Of a DNA stretch of 64,000 bases, positions 51,001 to 59,181 are shown in pieces. Made by a program: the position numbers and the translations under genes. Every line of letters begins with the position of its first letter. The first letter of the stretch is position 1. The stretch spans positions 1 through 64,000 of the forward strand of contig JAVBWA010000034.1 in assembly GCA_036677685.1 (NCBI GenBank), in the 5' to 3' direction. Source of the stretch: JAQUBU01 sp036677685 (GTDB taxonomy: Bacteria > Bacillota > Syntrophomonadia > Syntrophomonadales > Syntrophomonadaceae). Under the pieces are notes generated by a model that saw only the letters and a program-made list of their open reading frames with translations, did no database searches and was not told the DNA's origin.

Positions 51001-51167
51001 TCGCCCTCTCCAGTGACGATCCGTTTATGCAGGGGGTTATAGCTGAATATGCATTGAGTTTGAGTTCCGAAACCCTGGCAGACAGTTTTTCAAACTCGAA
51101 ACAAAACTATCGATTCTCCCGGGAAGTTATTATTAACGGCTGCCGCGTCTTGATGGAAATGGAATAA
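48054..51167 (+). CDS. ileS: Isoleucyl-tRNA synthetase, type 2, with GXHH motif
   Basis: The 1037-residue class I synthetase charges tRNA-Ile. The first signature, normally HXGH, reads G60-V-H-H63 in ANNPMGVHHAWGRS. The second is an RFSKT variant of KMSKS near residues 594-598. The editing domain region includes TTPWTLAANAALAVNPELEY, and a zinc ribbon CESCGEL...CPHCG lies near 465-510. The length and long C-terminal part fit type 2 (eukaryote-like) enzymes. Bacillaceae IleRS2 with this GXHH swap is reported to be hyper-resistant to mupirocin, so the same may hold here. It is controlled by an upstream T-box; a short frame (47981-48097) overlaps its start. Confidence 0.9.
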   Translation: MTKTIKPATTAEKPDFIELEHNILRFWQQEKCFAKLRDQNKNQPEFRFLDGPITANNPMGVHHAWGRSIKDIFLRYKAMNGYSCHYRNGFDTQGLWVEVEVEKELGFKSKRDIENYGLDNFTKQCVQRITRFSETITEQSKRLGQWMDWDNSYFTHTDENITAIWHFLKTCGQNGWIVRSNRPMPWCPRCGTSLSQHEMSGSYDELTHTSVFAKLPVIDRDFEILVWTTTPWTLAANAALAVNPELEYVIIKHEGSEKPLLLARKAIKYIDGKKEIIRTLEGKKLLGLHYETFFPSLPVQQNLQHRIIAWEEVSADEGSGVVHIAPGCGAEDYDLGKALGLPEICPVDENGVFFQGYDFLSGKTAGEAATIVFEQLDRQGKLFKTLPYTHSYPVCWRCKTEVLFRLVPEWYIKTGEIRPMLIEAARQVQWEPEHIGKQMNDWLNNMGDWNISRKRFYGLPLPFYPCESCGELTIVGSKDELRRLGGEAADQLPELHRPWIDEITINCPHCGQKAERISEVGDVWLDAGIAPFSTLGYFTDRDQWEMRFPAEWVTEMREQVRLWFYSLLFMSVTLTGKAPYNRVLAYNSVVAEDGSRFSKTGYMIKFDEAAERIGADSIRYLFAAANPSNDVRFGFSLGDEARRRLLSLWNIYTFFATYAEIEEPEIDSESSNNSPDIMDQWLESRIRMFVSAVASGYNDFDTVSVVRAFESCTDDVSNWYIRVNRRRFWNGDRFAYNYLYRALKTILQVMAPIIPFMTEHIWQSMVRRYEQGTSISVHLSAFPQVGTADAGILQDTGLVRKVVAMALKVRNEQQLKVRQPLSALYVVADDRLKSAIERMRHTVMDELNVKQIIFLDDRTALEKQSLRLNFQKAGVILKADLPVVKNLLDAVQEAEMQDMVKRCQAGESIFIPGYAHALDASLFIVEAGVKENLAITADGQMVAAIDTKLTPTLIKEGAYRELLRMCQVFRKEANFRIEQRIKLALSSDDPFMQGVIAEYALSLSSETLADSFSNSKQNYRFSREVIINGCRVLMEME

Positions 51168-51501
51168 AGAAAAAGCGACCTTGCTTGCTATCCCCATATC
51201 CGGAGGGTACAAACACCTATGAAAGGAGAGTTGTTTTTGCGGTTGAATGGTAACGAGGCGAAAGATGTTCCCCGCTTCTTTAATTGGTCGGGTTCCTATT
51301 AACAAAACAAGCGGCGGGTTCTAATCTCCCGTCTCGTTACAGGGGTGTGTTGAAACTCCTTACCCCTTACCCCTCACGCCTAACTTTTCATACTAATTAA
51401 ACTGAATACTAATGCCCGCCCCGGAATATTATTAAACGAGACTAAAAGATGTTCTCGCCTCGTTCAGCGGTGCGAAAGAAACTGCTCCGTAGTTTCTTCC
51501 G
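51168..51501. repeat. Repeat-rich intergenic region after ileS
   Basis: No gene is supported in about 330 bases. Repeat E units occur at 51252-51271 and 51435-51454, repeat D at 51297-51339 and repeat C at 51477-51512. GTAACGAG (51250-51257) and CTCGTTAC (51333-51340) can close a 90-nt hairpin that holds repeat D. Possible promoters for the VanW operon were not recognised. Confidence 0.6.
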
Positions 51502-52395
51502 ATGCTTAAAAGAATGTGGATGACAAGGGGTGGGTATTATTTTTTACGAGGGTTTAATTGTTTTAAGCTCAATAGCCGCGTCTTTTTGCTTGTGAGCTTT
51601 TTTATCAGTGTTTCAATTCTATCTGTATGGCTGGACCGTGCAGAAAGGCATTTCTATGGAGTGAAACCCGGTGTAAGCATGGAAGGCCAGGATTTTTCGG
51701 GATTGCTACCCCGTGAAGTGACTTTGACCGTTCAGGACCTGGCTATAAATCATGAAAGACTGCCCCGGGATGCAGCTTTGGACAAAGAAACCGGAGAGCT
51801 TATCGAAGACCGGGATGGGGTTGTAATTAACGTTGAGAGCAGTATCGACAAAATAATGGCTGCCCAGCCCAATCAAAGATTACGGCTTGATAAACTTGCG
51901 GTTCATGCCCGCTACCGCAGTGATGAAATCAGGAAAGCGGATAAAACGCTGGCTTATTATGAGACCTGGGTAGGCGGTACATATGAACGTTACAGTAATA
52001 TTTGCCTGGCCGCAGCCAGTATTAACAATACTTTAGTCTGGCCCGGCCAGGTGTTTTCTTTTAACGAAACTGTGGGACCACGTACCCCGGAGAGAGGTTA
52101 TCAGCCAGCTCCGATTATCTTGATGGGAACGACCGATCTTGATTATGGAGGAGGGGTGTGTCAGGTAGCCAGCACCATTTACAACGCCGCTTTGAAAGCG
52201 GGAATGAAAGTTATCGAACGCCACCGGCATACGAAGGACGTGGGCTACGTTCCTGAAGGCAAAGATGCAGCGGTTACTTATAATGACCTTGATTTAAAGT
52301 TCAGCAACAATTACCGGGGGCCTTTAATAATTAAATCCGGTACTAGCCGGGGACGAATTTGGGTAGAAATAAAAGGAGAGGGGAGACTAAATTGA
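51502..52395 (+). CDS. VanW family protein
   Basis: The 297-residue protein has one N-terminal membrane segment (near residues 28-42) and a C-terminal VanW domain: YSNICLAAASINNTLVWPGQ near 156-175, NETVGPRTPERGYQPAPIIL, then YGGGVCQVASTIYNAALKAG and a final NNYRGPLIIK. VanW-type proteins act outside the membrane in cell-wall or spore biology. Its mechanism is unsettled. The start is uncertain: the ATG at 51502 lies in repeat C and codons 5 and 7 are also ATG. It overlaps the deacetylase gene by 4 bases. Confidence 0.85.
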   Translation: MLKRMWMTRGGYYFLRGFNCFKLNSRVFLLVSFFISVSILSVWLDRAERHFYGVKPGVSMEGQDFSGLLPREVTLTVQDLAINHERLPRDAALDKETGELIEDRDGVVINVESSIDKIMAAQPNQRLRLDKLAVHARYRSDEIRKADKTLAYYETWVGGTYERYSNICLAAASINNTLVWPGQVFSFNETVGPRTPERGYQPAPIILMGTTDLDYGGGVCQVASTIYNAALKAGMKVIERHRHTKDVGYVPEGKDAAVTYNDLDLKFSNNYRGPLIIKSGTSRGRIWVEIKGEGRLN

Positions 52396-53138
52396 AGATT
52401 TATTTTATTTCCCGGAAAAGATTGATTTGGGTGGGGTTGGCCTTATTGCTGGCAGGCGGGTTGTTCGCATATTCGTCAAAGATCTGGCTTACGGACAGTG
52501 TGCCCTCACTGGGTGAAGCCATTTACCAGGGCAACAGCGGGCAAAAAGCAGTAGCCATAACGGTGAATGTAGATTGGGGCGAAGAATTTATTCCCGCGAT
52601 GCTGAAAGAATTCAAGGATCACAAAGCACAGGTAACTTTTTTTGTAACCGGAAAATGGGCGGAGAAGAACCCCGAACTGCTCAAGCAAATGAAACAAGCC
52701 GGCCACAGTATTCAAAATCACGGCTTCAAACACCTGCATTTCAACAGCCTGGCCAGTGAACAGGCTGAGGAACAGATTAAACAAGCCGAAAAGGTAATCG
52801 AAAAAATCACCGGTGAAAAAAGCAAGTTCTTTGCCCCTCCCTACGGGGAAAAAACCCAGTCCCTGGTTGATTTGGCGGCAGCTATTGATTACCGGTATAT
52901 AATGTGGAGCATTGATACTATAGACTGGCAGCGCCCCAGCCCCCAGACCATTGTCAACCGGGTGACCAACAAGCTGCATAATGACGCAATAATTCTCATG
53001 CATCCGACTGAGCCGACCGTGCAAGCTCTGCCTGATATGCTTAAGAAGATTGAGGAAGAGGGATATAAAATGGTGACTATAGACAAGATAATAATCGATA
53101 AGGACGGTAAATCACCAGATCATGTCAAAGCTAATTAG
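52392..53138 (+). CDS. Polysaccharide deacetylase (NodB domain)
   Basis: The roughly 248-residue protein has an N-terminal membrane anchor (LIWVGLALLLAGGLFA) and a NodB-type deacetylase domain. VAITVNVDWGEEFIPAMLKE gives a motif 1 in which the usual FDDG is DWGEE; SIQNHGFKHLHF is motif 2 with metal His; FFAPPYGEKTQSL is motif 3; and AIILMHPTEPTVQAL is motif 4. It resembles PdaB/CE4 proteins that deacetylate cell-wall or cortex glycan. TTG 52392 follows GGAGAGGGGAG and overlaps the VanW stop; the later DacF gene overlaps by 17 bases. Confidence 0.82.
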   Translation: MKIYFISRKRLIWVGLALLLAGGLFAYSSKIWLTDSVPSLGEAIYQGNSGQKAVAITVNVDWGEEFIPAMLKEFKDHKAQVTFFVTGKWAEKNPELLKQMKQAGHSIQNHGFKHLHFNSLASEQAEEQIKQAEKVIEKITGEKSKFFAPPYGEKTQSLVDLAAAIDYRYIMWSIDTIDWQRPSPQTIVNRVTNKLHNDAIILMHPTEPTVQALPDMLKKIEEEGYKMVTIDKIIIDKDGKSPDHVKAN

Positions 53139-54243
53139 ATTTTTAAGTTTGCCGGTTCTGGCCCTGGTAATTTTGTTTGCCGTAGCTTCCCCGGCTGCTG
53201 CGGTGCTCCCCTATATATCATCAAAATATTACTGCCTGATGGACGCGGAAACCGGGCAGGTTATCCTGAACAAGAATATGGACGAAATTCGTCAGGTGGC
53301 CAGCACCACTAAAATGCTGACTGCCATACTAACTACCGGGTACAGCGGCCTGGAGGAGATCGCTGAAGTAAGCCCGTATGCGGACAAGACTCCCGAGTTT
53401 ACCATAGGTTTGAGAGCGGGGCAGCAGGTGGCCGTGGGCGAGCTGCTCAAGGTTGCTTTGATCCGGTCCTCCAATGATGCGGCGGTGGTTTTGGCCGAGC
53501 ATGTAGCCGGAGATGAGGAACTGTTTGCCCATTTAATGTCCAAAAAGGCCTTCTCTTCCGGGGCGATGTCCACCCACTTCAAAAATGCTTCAGGCCTTCC
53601 CGACAACCAGCATTTCAGCACCGCCTACGACCTGGGGCAAATCGGACGCCTGGCTTTGGCTGATCCAACTATAAAAAAACTGGTGGCAAGCAGGCAGGCC
53701 AAGTTTAAACATCCGGGTTACGGCCAGCCTTTAACCATAAACACTACCAACGGCGTCCTGGGCAGTTATCCGGGAGCCAATGGCATAAAAACCGGAACTG
53801 CCGATGCAGCGGGCAAATGTTTGGTGGCTTCGGCCAGCCGCCAGGGCCGCCAGTTGATCGCAGTGGTCCTCAAATCGGGAGATAGGAACGGAGACTGCAT
53901 ACGTTTGCTGGATTATGGCTTCAAACAAAGTAAATTGACCAAGGTGATTGACAAAAACCTGGTATTTAAACATGTAAATATAAGCAATGGTGAAGCAAGT
54001 GGAGTGGACATATTTCCCGCTGAAGATTTGAGCTTGTGGATGGGAGACAAAAAACTTAACATCGAGAAAAAAGTGGAAGTGGATTATGAACTTGCGGCAC
54101 CGGTCAGCAAAGGGCAAAAAGTTGGAGTAATGGCCCTATACTGCGAAGGAAAACCGGTCAAAAGCATTGACCTCATTTGCGGTCAAAATGTAGACAAGAA
54201 GACCAACTTGTTCCTGCGCCTGCTTAAAGATTTTGGCAGCTAA
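53122..54243 (+). CDS. dacF: D-alanyl-D-alanine carboxypeptidase, DacF-like
   Basis: The 373-residue protein has a signal peptide ending ASPAAAV and the S11 penicillin-binding motifs. SxxK is STTK (residues 62-65, in VASTTKMLTA), SxN is in IRSSNDAAV near 114-116, and KTG is in GIKTGTADAAGK near 217-219. It trims the terminal D-alanine from peptidoglycan stem peptides outside the membrane. The C-terminal domain is the usual beta-rich tail. Position beside VanW and a deacetylase, ahead of an M16 peptidase and dut, matches Firmicute spore/wall clusters. Confidence 0.9.
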   Translation: MSKLIRFLSLPVLALVILFAVASPAAAVLPYISSKYYCLMDAETGQVILNKNMDEIRQVASTTKMLTAILTTGYSGLEEIAEVSPYADKTPEFTIGLRAGQQVAVGELLKVALIRSSNDAAVVLAEHVAGDEELFAHLMSKKAFSSGAMSTHFKNASGLPDNQHFSTAYDLGQIGRLALADPTIKKLVASRQAKFKHPGYGQPLTINTTNGVLGSYPGANGIKTGTADAAGKCLVASASRQGRQLIAVVLKSGDRNGDCIRLLDYGFKQSKLTKVIDKNLVFKHVNISNGEASGVDIFPAEDLSLWMGDKKLNIEKKVEVDYELAAPVSKGQKVGVMALYCEGKPVKSIDLICGQNVDKKTNLFLRLLKDFGS

Positions 54244-54302
54244 AGGATTCCTGGACTGGAAGCAGAATAATAGTATAGATTATATTATTTGGAGGTATGA
54301 AT

Positions 54303-55571
54303 TTGATAAGTTCCTGGAACTTGACGAACGGGGCAACTCTAGTGGTTGAAGAAATTCCATATTTGAAATCGGCGGCGATCGGCGTGTACATCAAAGTCGG
54401 TTCAAGGCATGAAAAGGCTGAGATTGCGGGAGCCTCTCATTTTATTGAACACATGCTTTTCAAAGGCACACCGGTGCGGACGGCCCGGGAAATCGCCGAA
54501 GGCTTCGAAAAAATCGGCGGTCAGCTAAATGCTTTCACTTCCAAGGAGTATACCTGCGTATACGCTCGAACCCTGGATGAAGACATGTATATGGCCCTGG
54601 ACATCATTTTTGATATGCTTTTTAACTCCAGTTTTGCCGAAAAGGATTTCAATACTGAAAAAGGAGTTATTATCGAGGAAATAAACATATATGAAGACAC
54701 CCCCGATGACCTTATTCATGATGTTTTTTCGCGCAGCCTGTGGAAAGGACATGCCATGGGTTCTCCTATCCTTGGCACCCTGGACTCGGTGAGCAGTTTT
54801 GAACGGCAGGAGATCTATGATTTTTACAAAGCCTGCTATGTGCCGGCCAATATGGTCATATCGATTGCGGGCAATGTAGATAAGGATAAAATCAAGGACA
54901 GCATAGAAAGTCATCTGAAAAATGAGCCGCCGGCTGACATCAATTTGCCCCAGGTCAAACCAAGCGGTTTGGAGCCTTTCATAAGCCTGGTGGAAAAGGA
55001 CACCGAACAGGTGCAGCTATGCCTGGGAGTACCGGGAATTTCATATTTCAGCACCCAACGCTATACTCAGAATGTTATGAACAGTATTCTGGGCGGCGGC
55101 ATGAGTTCGCGGCTTTTCCAAAGCATCCGCGAGGAACGGGGTCTGGCTTACTCGGTATATTCATTTCCCTCGAATTATTCAGACACCGGTTCTTACTCGG
55201 TTTGCATCGGTACCGGACCGGCCAAAGTCAGCAGCTTTTTTGAAGCTCTATTTAAGGAACTGGAGAATTTCGTCAAAGAGGGAGTCAGTGAAGAAGAAGT
55301 CGCCCGCACCCAGCAGCTGATAAAATCCAGCATGTACTTGGGCCTGGAAAGTGTAATGAACCGCATGAGCCGCCTGGGCAAGTCCATGTTGATGTATGGT
55401 GAATTGAAATCGGTGGAAGATGTAATTGCCGATATTCTGGCCGTAAATGCCGATATGGTCAAAGACTTCGCCGGGAATTTGCTTAACAAGCCTAATTTCT
55501 CACTGGCGGCGATCGGCCCATCTGAAGTTTTGACCGAGGTCGAAAAAGAATACCACAAGTGGTGGGGTTAG
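54303..55571 (+). CDS. M16-family zinc peptidase (YmxG-like)
   Basis: The roughly 422-residue protein has the inverted zinc motif HFIEH (in AGASHFIEHMLFKGTPVRTA, near residue 46), a downstream Glu in EKGVIIEEINIYEDTPDDL, and the second M16 domain with GGGMSSRLFQSIREERGLAY. It resembles Bacillus YmxG/MlpA and mitochondrial processing peptidase. I prefer TTG 54303, 7 nt after GGAGG; the ATG at 54297 is too close. It precedes dut and ymxH, as in many Firmicutes. Confidence 0.88.
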   Translation: MISSWNLTNGATLVVEEIPYLKSAAIGVYIKVGSRHEKAEIAGASHFIEHMLFKGTPVRTAREIAEGFEKIGGQLNAFTSKEYTCVYARTLDEDMYMALDIIFDMLFNSSFAEKDFNTEKGVIIEEINIYEDTPDDLIHDVFSRSLWKGHAMGSPILGTLDSVSSFERQEIYDFYKACYVPANMVISIAGNVDKDKIKDSIESHLKNEPPADINLPQVKPSGLEPFISLVEKDTEQVQLCLGVPGISYFSTQRYTQNVMNSILGGGMSSRLFQSIREERGLAYSVYSFPSNYSDTGSYSVCIGTGPAKVSSFFEALFKELENFVKEGVSEEEVARTQQLIKSSMYLGLESVMNRMSRLGKSMLMYGELKSVEDVIADILAVNADMVKDFAGNLLNKPNFSLAAIGPSEVLTEVEKEYHKWWG

Positions 55572-55627
55572 GATTTTACGATAAAATTCTATGCTTGAAA
55601 GTAATTGGGGAAGAAAGGGTTGAAAAA

Positions 55628-56065
55628 ATGAAAGTACTGGTTAAAAGGCTGCATTCTCTGGACTTGCCTTTGCCTCATTATATGACCCCGGGTTCATCCG
55701 GTGTTGATCTTTATGCGGCGCTGGAAGATGAACTGCACATTCCGGCCGGGCGGAGCGTATTGGTTCCTACCGGGATTGCCATTGCCATGCCGGAGGGCTT
55801 TGAAGCACAAGTACGGCCGCGCAGCGGGCTGGCTTTAAAACACGGGCTTACGCTTTTGAATACGCCGGGCACCATTGATGCGGATTACCGGGGTGAAATC
55901 AAGGTTATTGTTATAAATCTGGGGGACAAAGAGTATATTTTGAAAAAAGGCGAAAGGATTGCCCAGATGATTTTTGCCCGGGTGGAAAAAGCAGAGCTGC
56001 TGGAAATAGACGAACTTGATGAAACAATGCGCGGGGCCGGGGGATTTGGGCATACTGGAGCCTGA
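55628..56065 (+). CDS. dut: Deoxyuridine 5'-triphosphate nucleotidohydrolase
   Basis: The 145-residue protein has the trimeric dUTPase motifs: PGSSGVDLYAA (motif 1), RPRSGLALKHG (2), GTIDADYRGEI (3), GERIAQMIF (4) and the C-terminal RGAGGFGHTG (5). It hydrolyses dUTP to dUMP and pyrophosphate, keeping uracil out of DNA and supplying thymidylate synthesis. GAAAGGG precedes ATG 55628; the frame is open further upstream inside the M16 gene. Confidence 0.95.
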   Translation: MKVLVKRLHSLDLPLPHYMTPGSSGVDLYAALEDELHIPAGRSVLVPTGIAIAMPEGFEAQVRPRSGLALKHGLTLLNTPGTIDADYRGEIKVIVINLGDKEYILKKGERIAQMIFARVEKAELLEIDELDETMRGAGGFGHTGA

Positions 56066-56077
56066 TAGGAGGCTTAA

Positions 56078-56350
56078 ATGGTGCGCATCAATGAACTGGT
56101 AGGCAAGGAAATGGTCAATATCTATGATGGAATGCGAATGGGAACGGTCGGCGAGTCCGATATGCTGGTAGATGAGGAAACCGGGCAGATAGTATCAATA
56201 ATACTGCCCAACCGCTCCAATGCCCTGACCTTTTGGGCGGACCGTCAGAAAATGGTCATCCCCTGGGAGGCCGTCAAGAAAATCGGCCGGGAGGTAATCG
56301 TAGTCGACATCGACAACACCCATATGCGATTGAAGAACAGCTCCCTTTAA
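56078..56350 (+). CDS. YlmC/YmxH-family sporulation protein
   Basis: The 90-residue protein is a single PRC-barrel domain: MVRINELVGKEMVNIYDGMR and GEVIVVDI-like strands (GREVIVVDIDNTHMRLKNS). YlmC/YmxH proteins are expressed in sporulating Firmicutes but their molecular role is unknown. It lies 12 nt after dut and is the last gene of the cluster. Its presence supports a spore-forming lineage. Confidence 0.85.
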   Translation: MVRINELVGKEMVNIYDGMRMGTVGESDMLVDEETGQIVSIILPNRSNALTFWADRQKMVIPWEAVKKIGREVIVVDIDNTHMRLKNSSL

Positions 56351-56365
56351 GTTTACATAGGAACC

Positions 56366-56392
56366 AAAAAAGCCGCGCGCAGCGCGGCTTTT
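56366..56392 (+). terminator. Terminator after the dut-ymxH cluster
   Basis: AGCCGCGC and GCGCGGCT form an 8-bp stem around a GCA loop with an A-run before and a T-run after. Confidence 0.85.
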
Positions 56393-56512
56393 CGTTTAAT
56401 TAAGATAGTCTGTCTAAAATCAATAAATATGGCACATATTATAACAGAAATGTTAGGCCATCGTTTATAAAGATGCAAATACATAATTAAAATCAGGGAG
56501 AAAAAGCTCTAT

Positions 56513-57082
56513 ATGCAATCTAAACTACTTACGGACTCGGGCTTTGAAAAGATAAAAGGACTTAATTCTCAATGGCATCAAGCCATGCATTCTAATTGGT
56601 TATACGATGACCTGCACAAATGGACCTTTTGGTTGAATCTGGCTGCAATAGTTATCCCGATAATAATACTTTGGATGGTAGTTGATCGCCGCAGGTTTTT
56701 AGAAATATTTGTTTTCGGTATGCTTATGGCTATGTTGGTAACCTTTCTGGACGCCATGGGTATTGCCTATTCTCTCTGGGATTATCCAGACCGGTTCCTG
56801 CCAATTTCACCTAGACTATTGCCGGTAGATTTTGTCACTTTGCCTTTTCTATACATGTTGGTTTACCAACGTTTTGTAAGCTGGAAGAGCTACATTACTG
56901 CAAGTCTAGTCCTGGCCCTGGTATTTAGCTTCATATTAGAACCGGTTTTGGTTTGGTTAAATCTCTACGAACCCATACATTGGCAGTATATTTACTCATT
57001 TCCGATATACTTTATAATATCTATAATGGTTAAATGGCTTACGGGTATTTTCGTAGCCCGGGATTCCAATTACCAAACTTGA
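56513..57082 (+). CDS. CBO0543-family membrane protein
   Basis: The 189-residue protein has a hydrophilic N-terminus (to residue ~35) and about five transmembrane helices with conserved Trp/Tyr/Pro positions (YSLWDYPDRFLP, LLPVDFVTLPFLYMLVYQRF). This matches the CBO0543 family of spore formers, of unknown function. It converges on the MutS-like gene with a 6-base gap. Confidence 0.8.
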   Translation: MQSKLLTDSGFEKIKGLNSQWHQAMHSNWLYDDLHKWTFWLNLAAIVIPIIILWMVVDRRRFLEIFVFGMLMAMLVTFLDAMGIAYSLWDYPDRFLPISPRLLPVDFVTLPFLYMLVYQRFVSWKSYITASLVLALVFSFILEPVLVWLNLYEPIHWQYIYSFPIYFIISIMVKWLTGIFVARDSNYQT

Positions 57083-57088
57083 TTCGGA

Positions 57089-58894
57089 CTAATCCAACAT
57101 TTCTATGCCCACCATTTTCATTAAATATCTGGCGTTGCTGGTTTTACATGGTCCGGATCTCAACCGGTAATCAAACCTTATTTCATCCTGGGCGTAGGTC
57201 TCAATAAAATGATAATTTTTTATTCTGCCGCTTTTATCGTTCTCAAAATCACACAGCTCATAATCATGGGTAGATACCAGACCAATAATCCAGCTTCTGT
57301 TTAAATTCATGAGTACATTCCTGGCACCAGCTACCCGGTCCAGAGAATTGGTACCTCTGAATACTTCATCGATTAAAAATATCATGGGGATTTGATTCCT
57401 GGAATAATCAATAATCATTTTTATCCTTAAGAGCTCGGCATAAAATGTAGAAATTCCATGGTTCAAATCATCCCGGATTCTCATCGAGGTGAAGATCTCC
57501 ATAAGCGAGCAGCGAAATTCCTGTGCACATACCGGCCCGCCGGCATATGCCAGGACCAGATTTATCCCAATAGTTCTTAACAGAGTTGTTTTTCCCGACA
57601 TATTTGAACCCGTAACAATACATATCTGCTGGTCAATTACCAGGGGGTTGGCTACCCGGTCCCGGGCATTGATCAACGGATGCCCCAAATCCTCAGCCGC
57701 CAAAAGCAGCCTGCCTTCATCAAATTCCGGATAACACCACCGGGGGTTTAGCTGCGCTATTAAAGCCATAGCCGACAGGGACTCAAAGATCCCAAGATTA
57801 TAGACCCAATTTCTTAATGAAGAACCTGCCGTGTCTTTCCATTTCTCCAGAGCAAACAAGCAATGGAAATCCCATAAGAAAACATTATTTATAAAAAAAT
57901 AAACGATGGGATTATATTTAAAGCCAATTGCCCCGACAATTTTATCCAGGCTTTTGATTAATTGCGATGCCGGCTCCCTTTTATTAAATAGATCTGCCTG
58001 CAATTCCAATAAATAAGCATCAGCGAACTCTTCCTTTTCCAAAATTTCAAATATGCCCTGATAAATTGAAACCCTGGTCTTATAACCATAGACAGCAGCT
58101 AAAATCTTGTTGACTTTCTTGCTGCCCCAGATATTGATCGTTAGTTGAATTACTAATAATGTTAAAGACAAATACAAGAACACCGGCCCTTTTAAATACC
58201 AGCCCGCCAATGACAGCAGCGTGGCGGCCGGAAGGACATGAAAAATATATTTGACCCATTTCGTATTAAAAAACCTCGCACCGCTTTCTGCATATGCCAA
58301 AAGACTTTCCGGATTTTTCGAAAAATCCTGATTTTCCATGCCTGCACATTGCACAGCCTGGCAAAATTCCAGCTTTAAGGCCAGCTCTTTGATTGCGTTC
58401 TGCCTTTTGAAAATACTCGCTCTGTCCTTCAGAGGATTCTCCAGCAAATTTCGGGTAAACTCCCTGCCGTAAAAAGTATTGGCAGTGTTTATCCATTGAA
58501 ACAAGGATGCCAGCCCGAAAATATCCAGGTCGCCGGCATATCGGTGATCTGCATTTATAAACTCCGACCCGTCATCCTTAAAACTATTCCAATTCCCTTC
58601 AATGCGCTGGATACATTTGTGATTTAATTCAGCCATATTGCGATAATGATCGGTTCGCTTAATTATCTTCTCATGCCTGACTATCAGGATTAAGAATAAT
58701 ATCAGGGAAATGCTTAAAATAAGCCCCCCGGCTGTTTTGCCAATATAAAAAAAGGCCAGCACCGTCAATAAAGCAGCCGTACAGAAGAAAAAGAACCGGA
58801 TGGAGCTTAAACGGTCAGAGCTTTTCTCCAGTTCGGCTTTTTTTGCTGAAAATAATTGCCATCGCTCAACGAACCTTTTCACGGAATCATTCAT
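57089..58894 (-). CDS. Membrane-anchored MutS-like ATPase
   Basis: The 601-residue protein resembles the MutS-related family that has transmembrane helices and lacks the mismatch-recognition domain. N-terminal pairs of hydrophobic segments lie near residues 32-70 and 215-255, followed by a helical lever region. The C-terminal ATPase has CIVTGSNMSGKTTLLRTIG Walker A near 430-448, MIFLIDEVFRGTNSLDR Walker B/signature near 510-526 and LVSTHDYEL with the switch His near 546. Its substrate is unknown; membrane anchoring argues against classical mismatch repair. ATG 58894 is supported by AAGGATAGG. A fragment of this gene lies at 20098-20300. Confidence 0.82.
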   Translation of the reverse strand: MNDSVKRFVERWQLFSAKKAELEKSSDRLSSIRFFFFCTAALLTVLAFFYIGKTAGGLILSISLILFLILIVRHEKIIKRTDHYRNMAELNHKCIQRIEGNWNSFKDDGSEFINADHRYAGDLDIFGLASLFQWINTANTFYGREFTRNLLENPLKDRASIFKRQNAIKELALKLEFCQAVQCAGMENQDFSKNPESLLAYAESGARFFNTKWVKYIFHVLPAATLLSLAGWYLKGPVFLYLSLTLLVIQLTINIWGSKKVNKILAAVYGYKTRVSIYQGIFEILEKEEFADAYLLELQADLFNKREPASQLIKSLDKIVGAIGFKYNPIVYFFINNVFLWDFHCLFALEKWKDTAGSSLRNWVYNLGIFESLSAMALIAQLNPRWCYPEFDEGRLLLAAEDLGHPLINARDRVANPLVIDQQICIVTGSNMSGKTTLLRTIGINLVLAYAGGPVCAQEFRCSLMEIFTSMRIRDDLNHGISTFYAELLRIKMIIDYSRNQIPMIFLIDEVFRGTNSLDRVAGARNVLMNLNRSWIIGLVSTHDYELCDFENDKSGRIKNYHFIETYAQDEIRFDYRLRSGPCKTSNARYLMKMVGIEMLD

Positions 58895-59109
58895 TATATT
58901 ACCTATCCTTGATTTTCTGCTTTTTCCTAAATGGAGCACAATTCCAAGCCAAACTGATTTTACCATAATCTTCTGGGCGTTTCCACTTTGCTTCCCGGTT
59001 CCAAGCCTTACATCTTTCCTTTATAATTTTAATTATCATAAGCAGTTTTTCCGTTGTGCTCTTCTTTCAGGTGTAATTCTCATTTTTGTCATAATTAAAA
59101 CCTCCAAGT

Positions 59110-59163
59110 GATGCTCTTATTCTACATCTCCTGGAGGTTTGCATAAAATCTGAACCGGTCTCG
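59110..59163. repeat. Interspersed repeat A, copy 2
   Basis: ATGCTCTTATTCTACATCTC, then CTGGAGGTTTGCATAAAATC and TGAACCGGTCTCG, match bases 15913-15966 with few changes. Confidence 0.7.
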
Positions 59164-59181
59164 AATTTCCGATAACTCATC

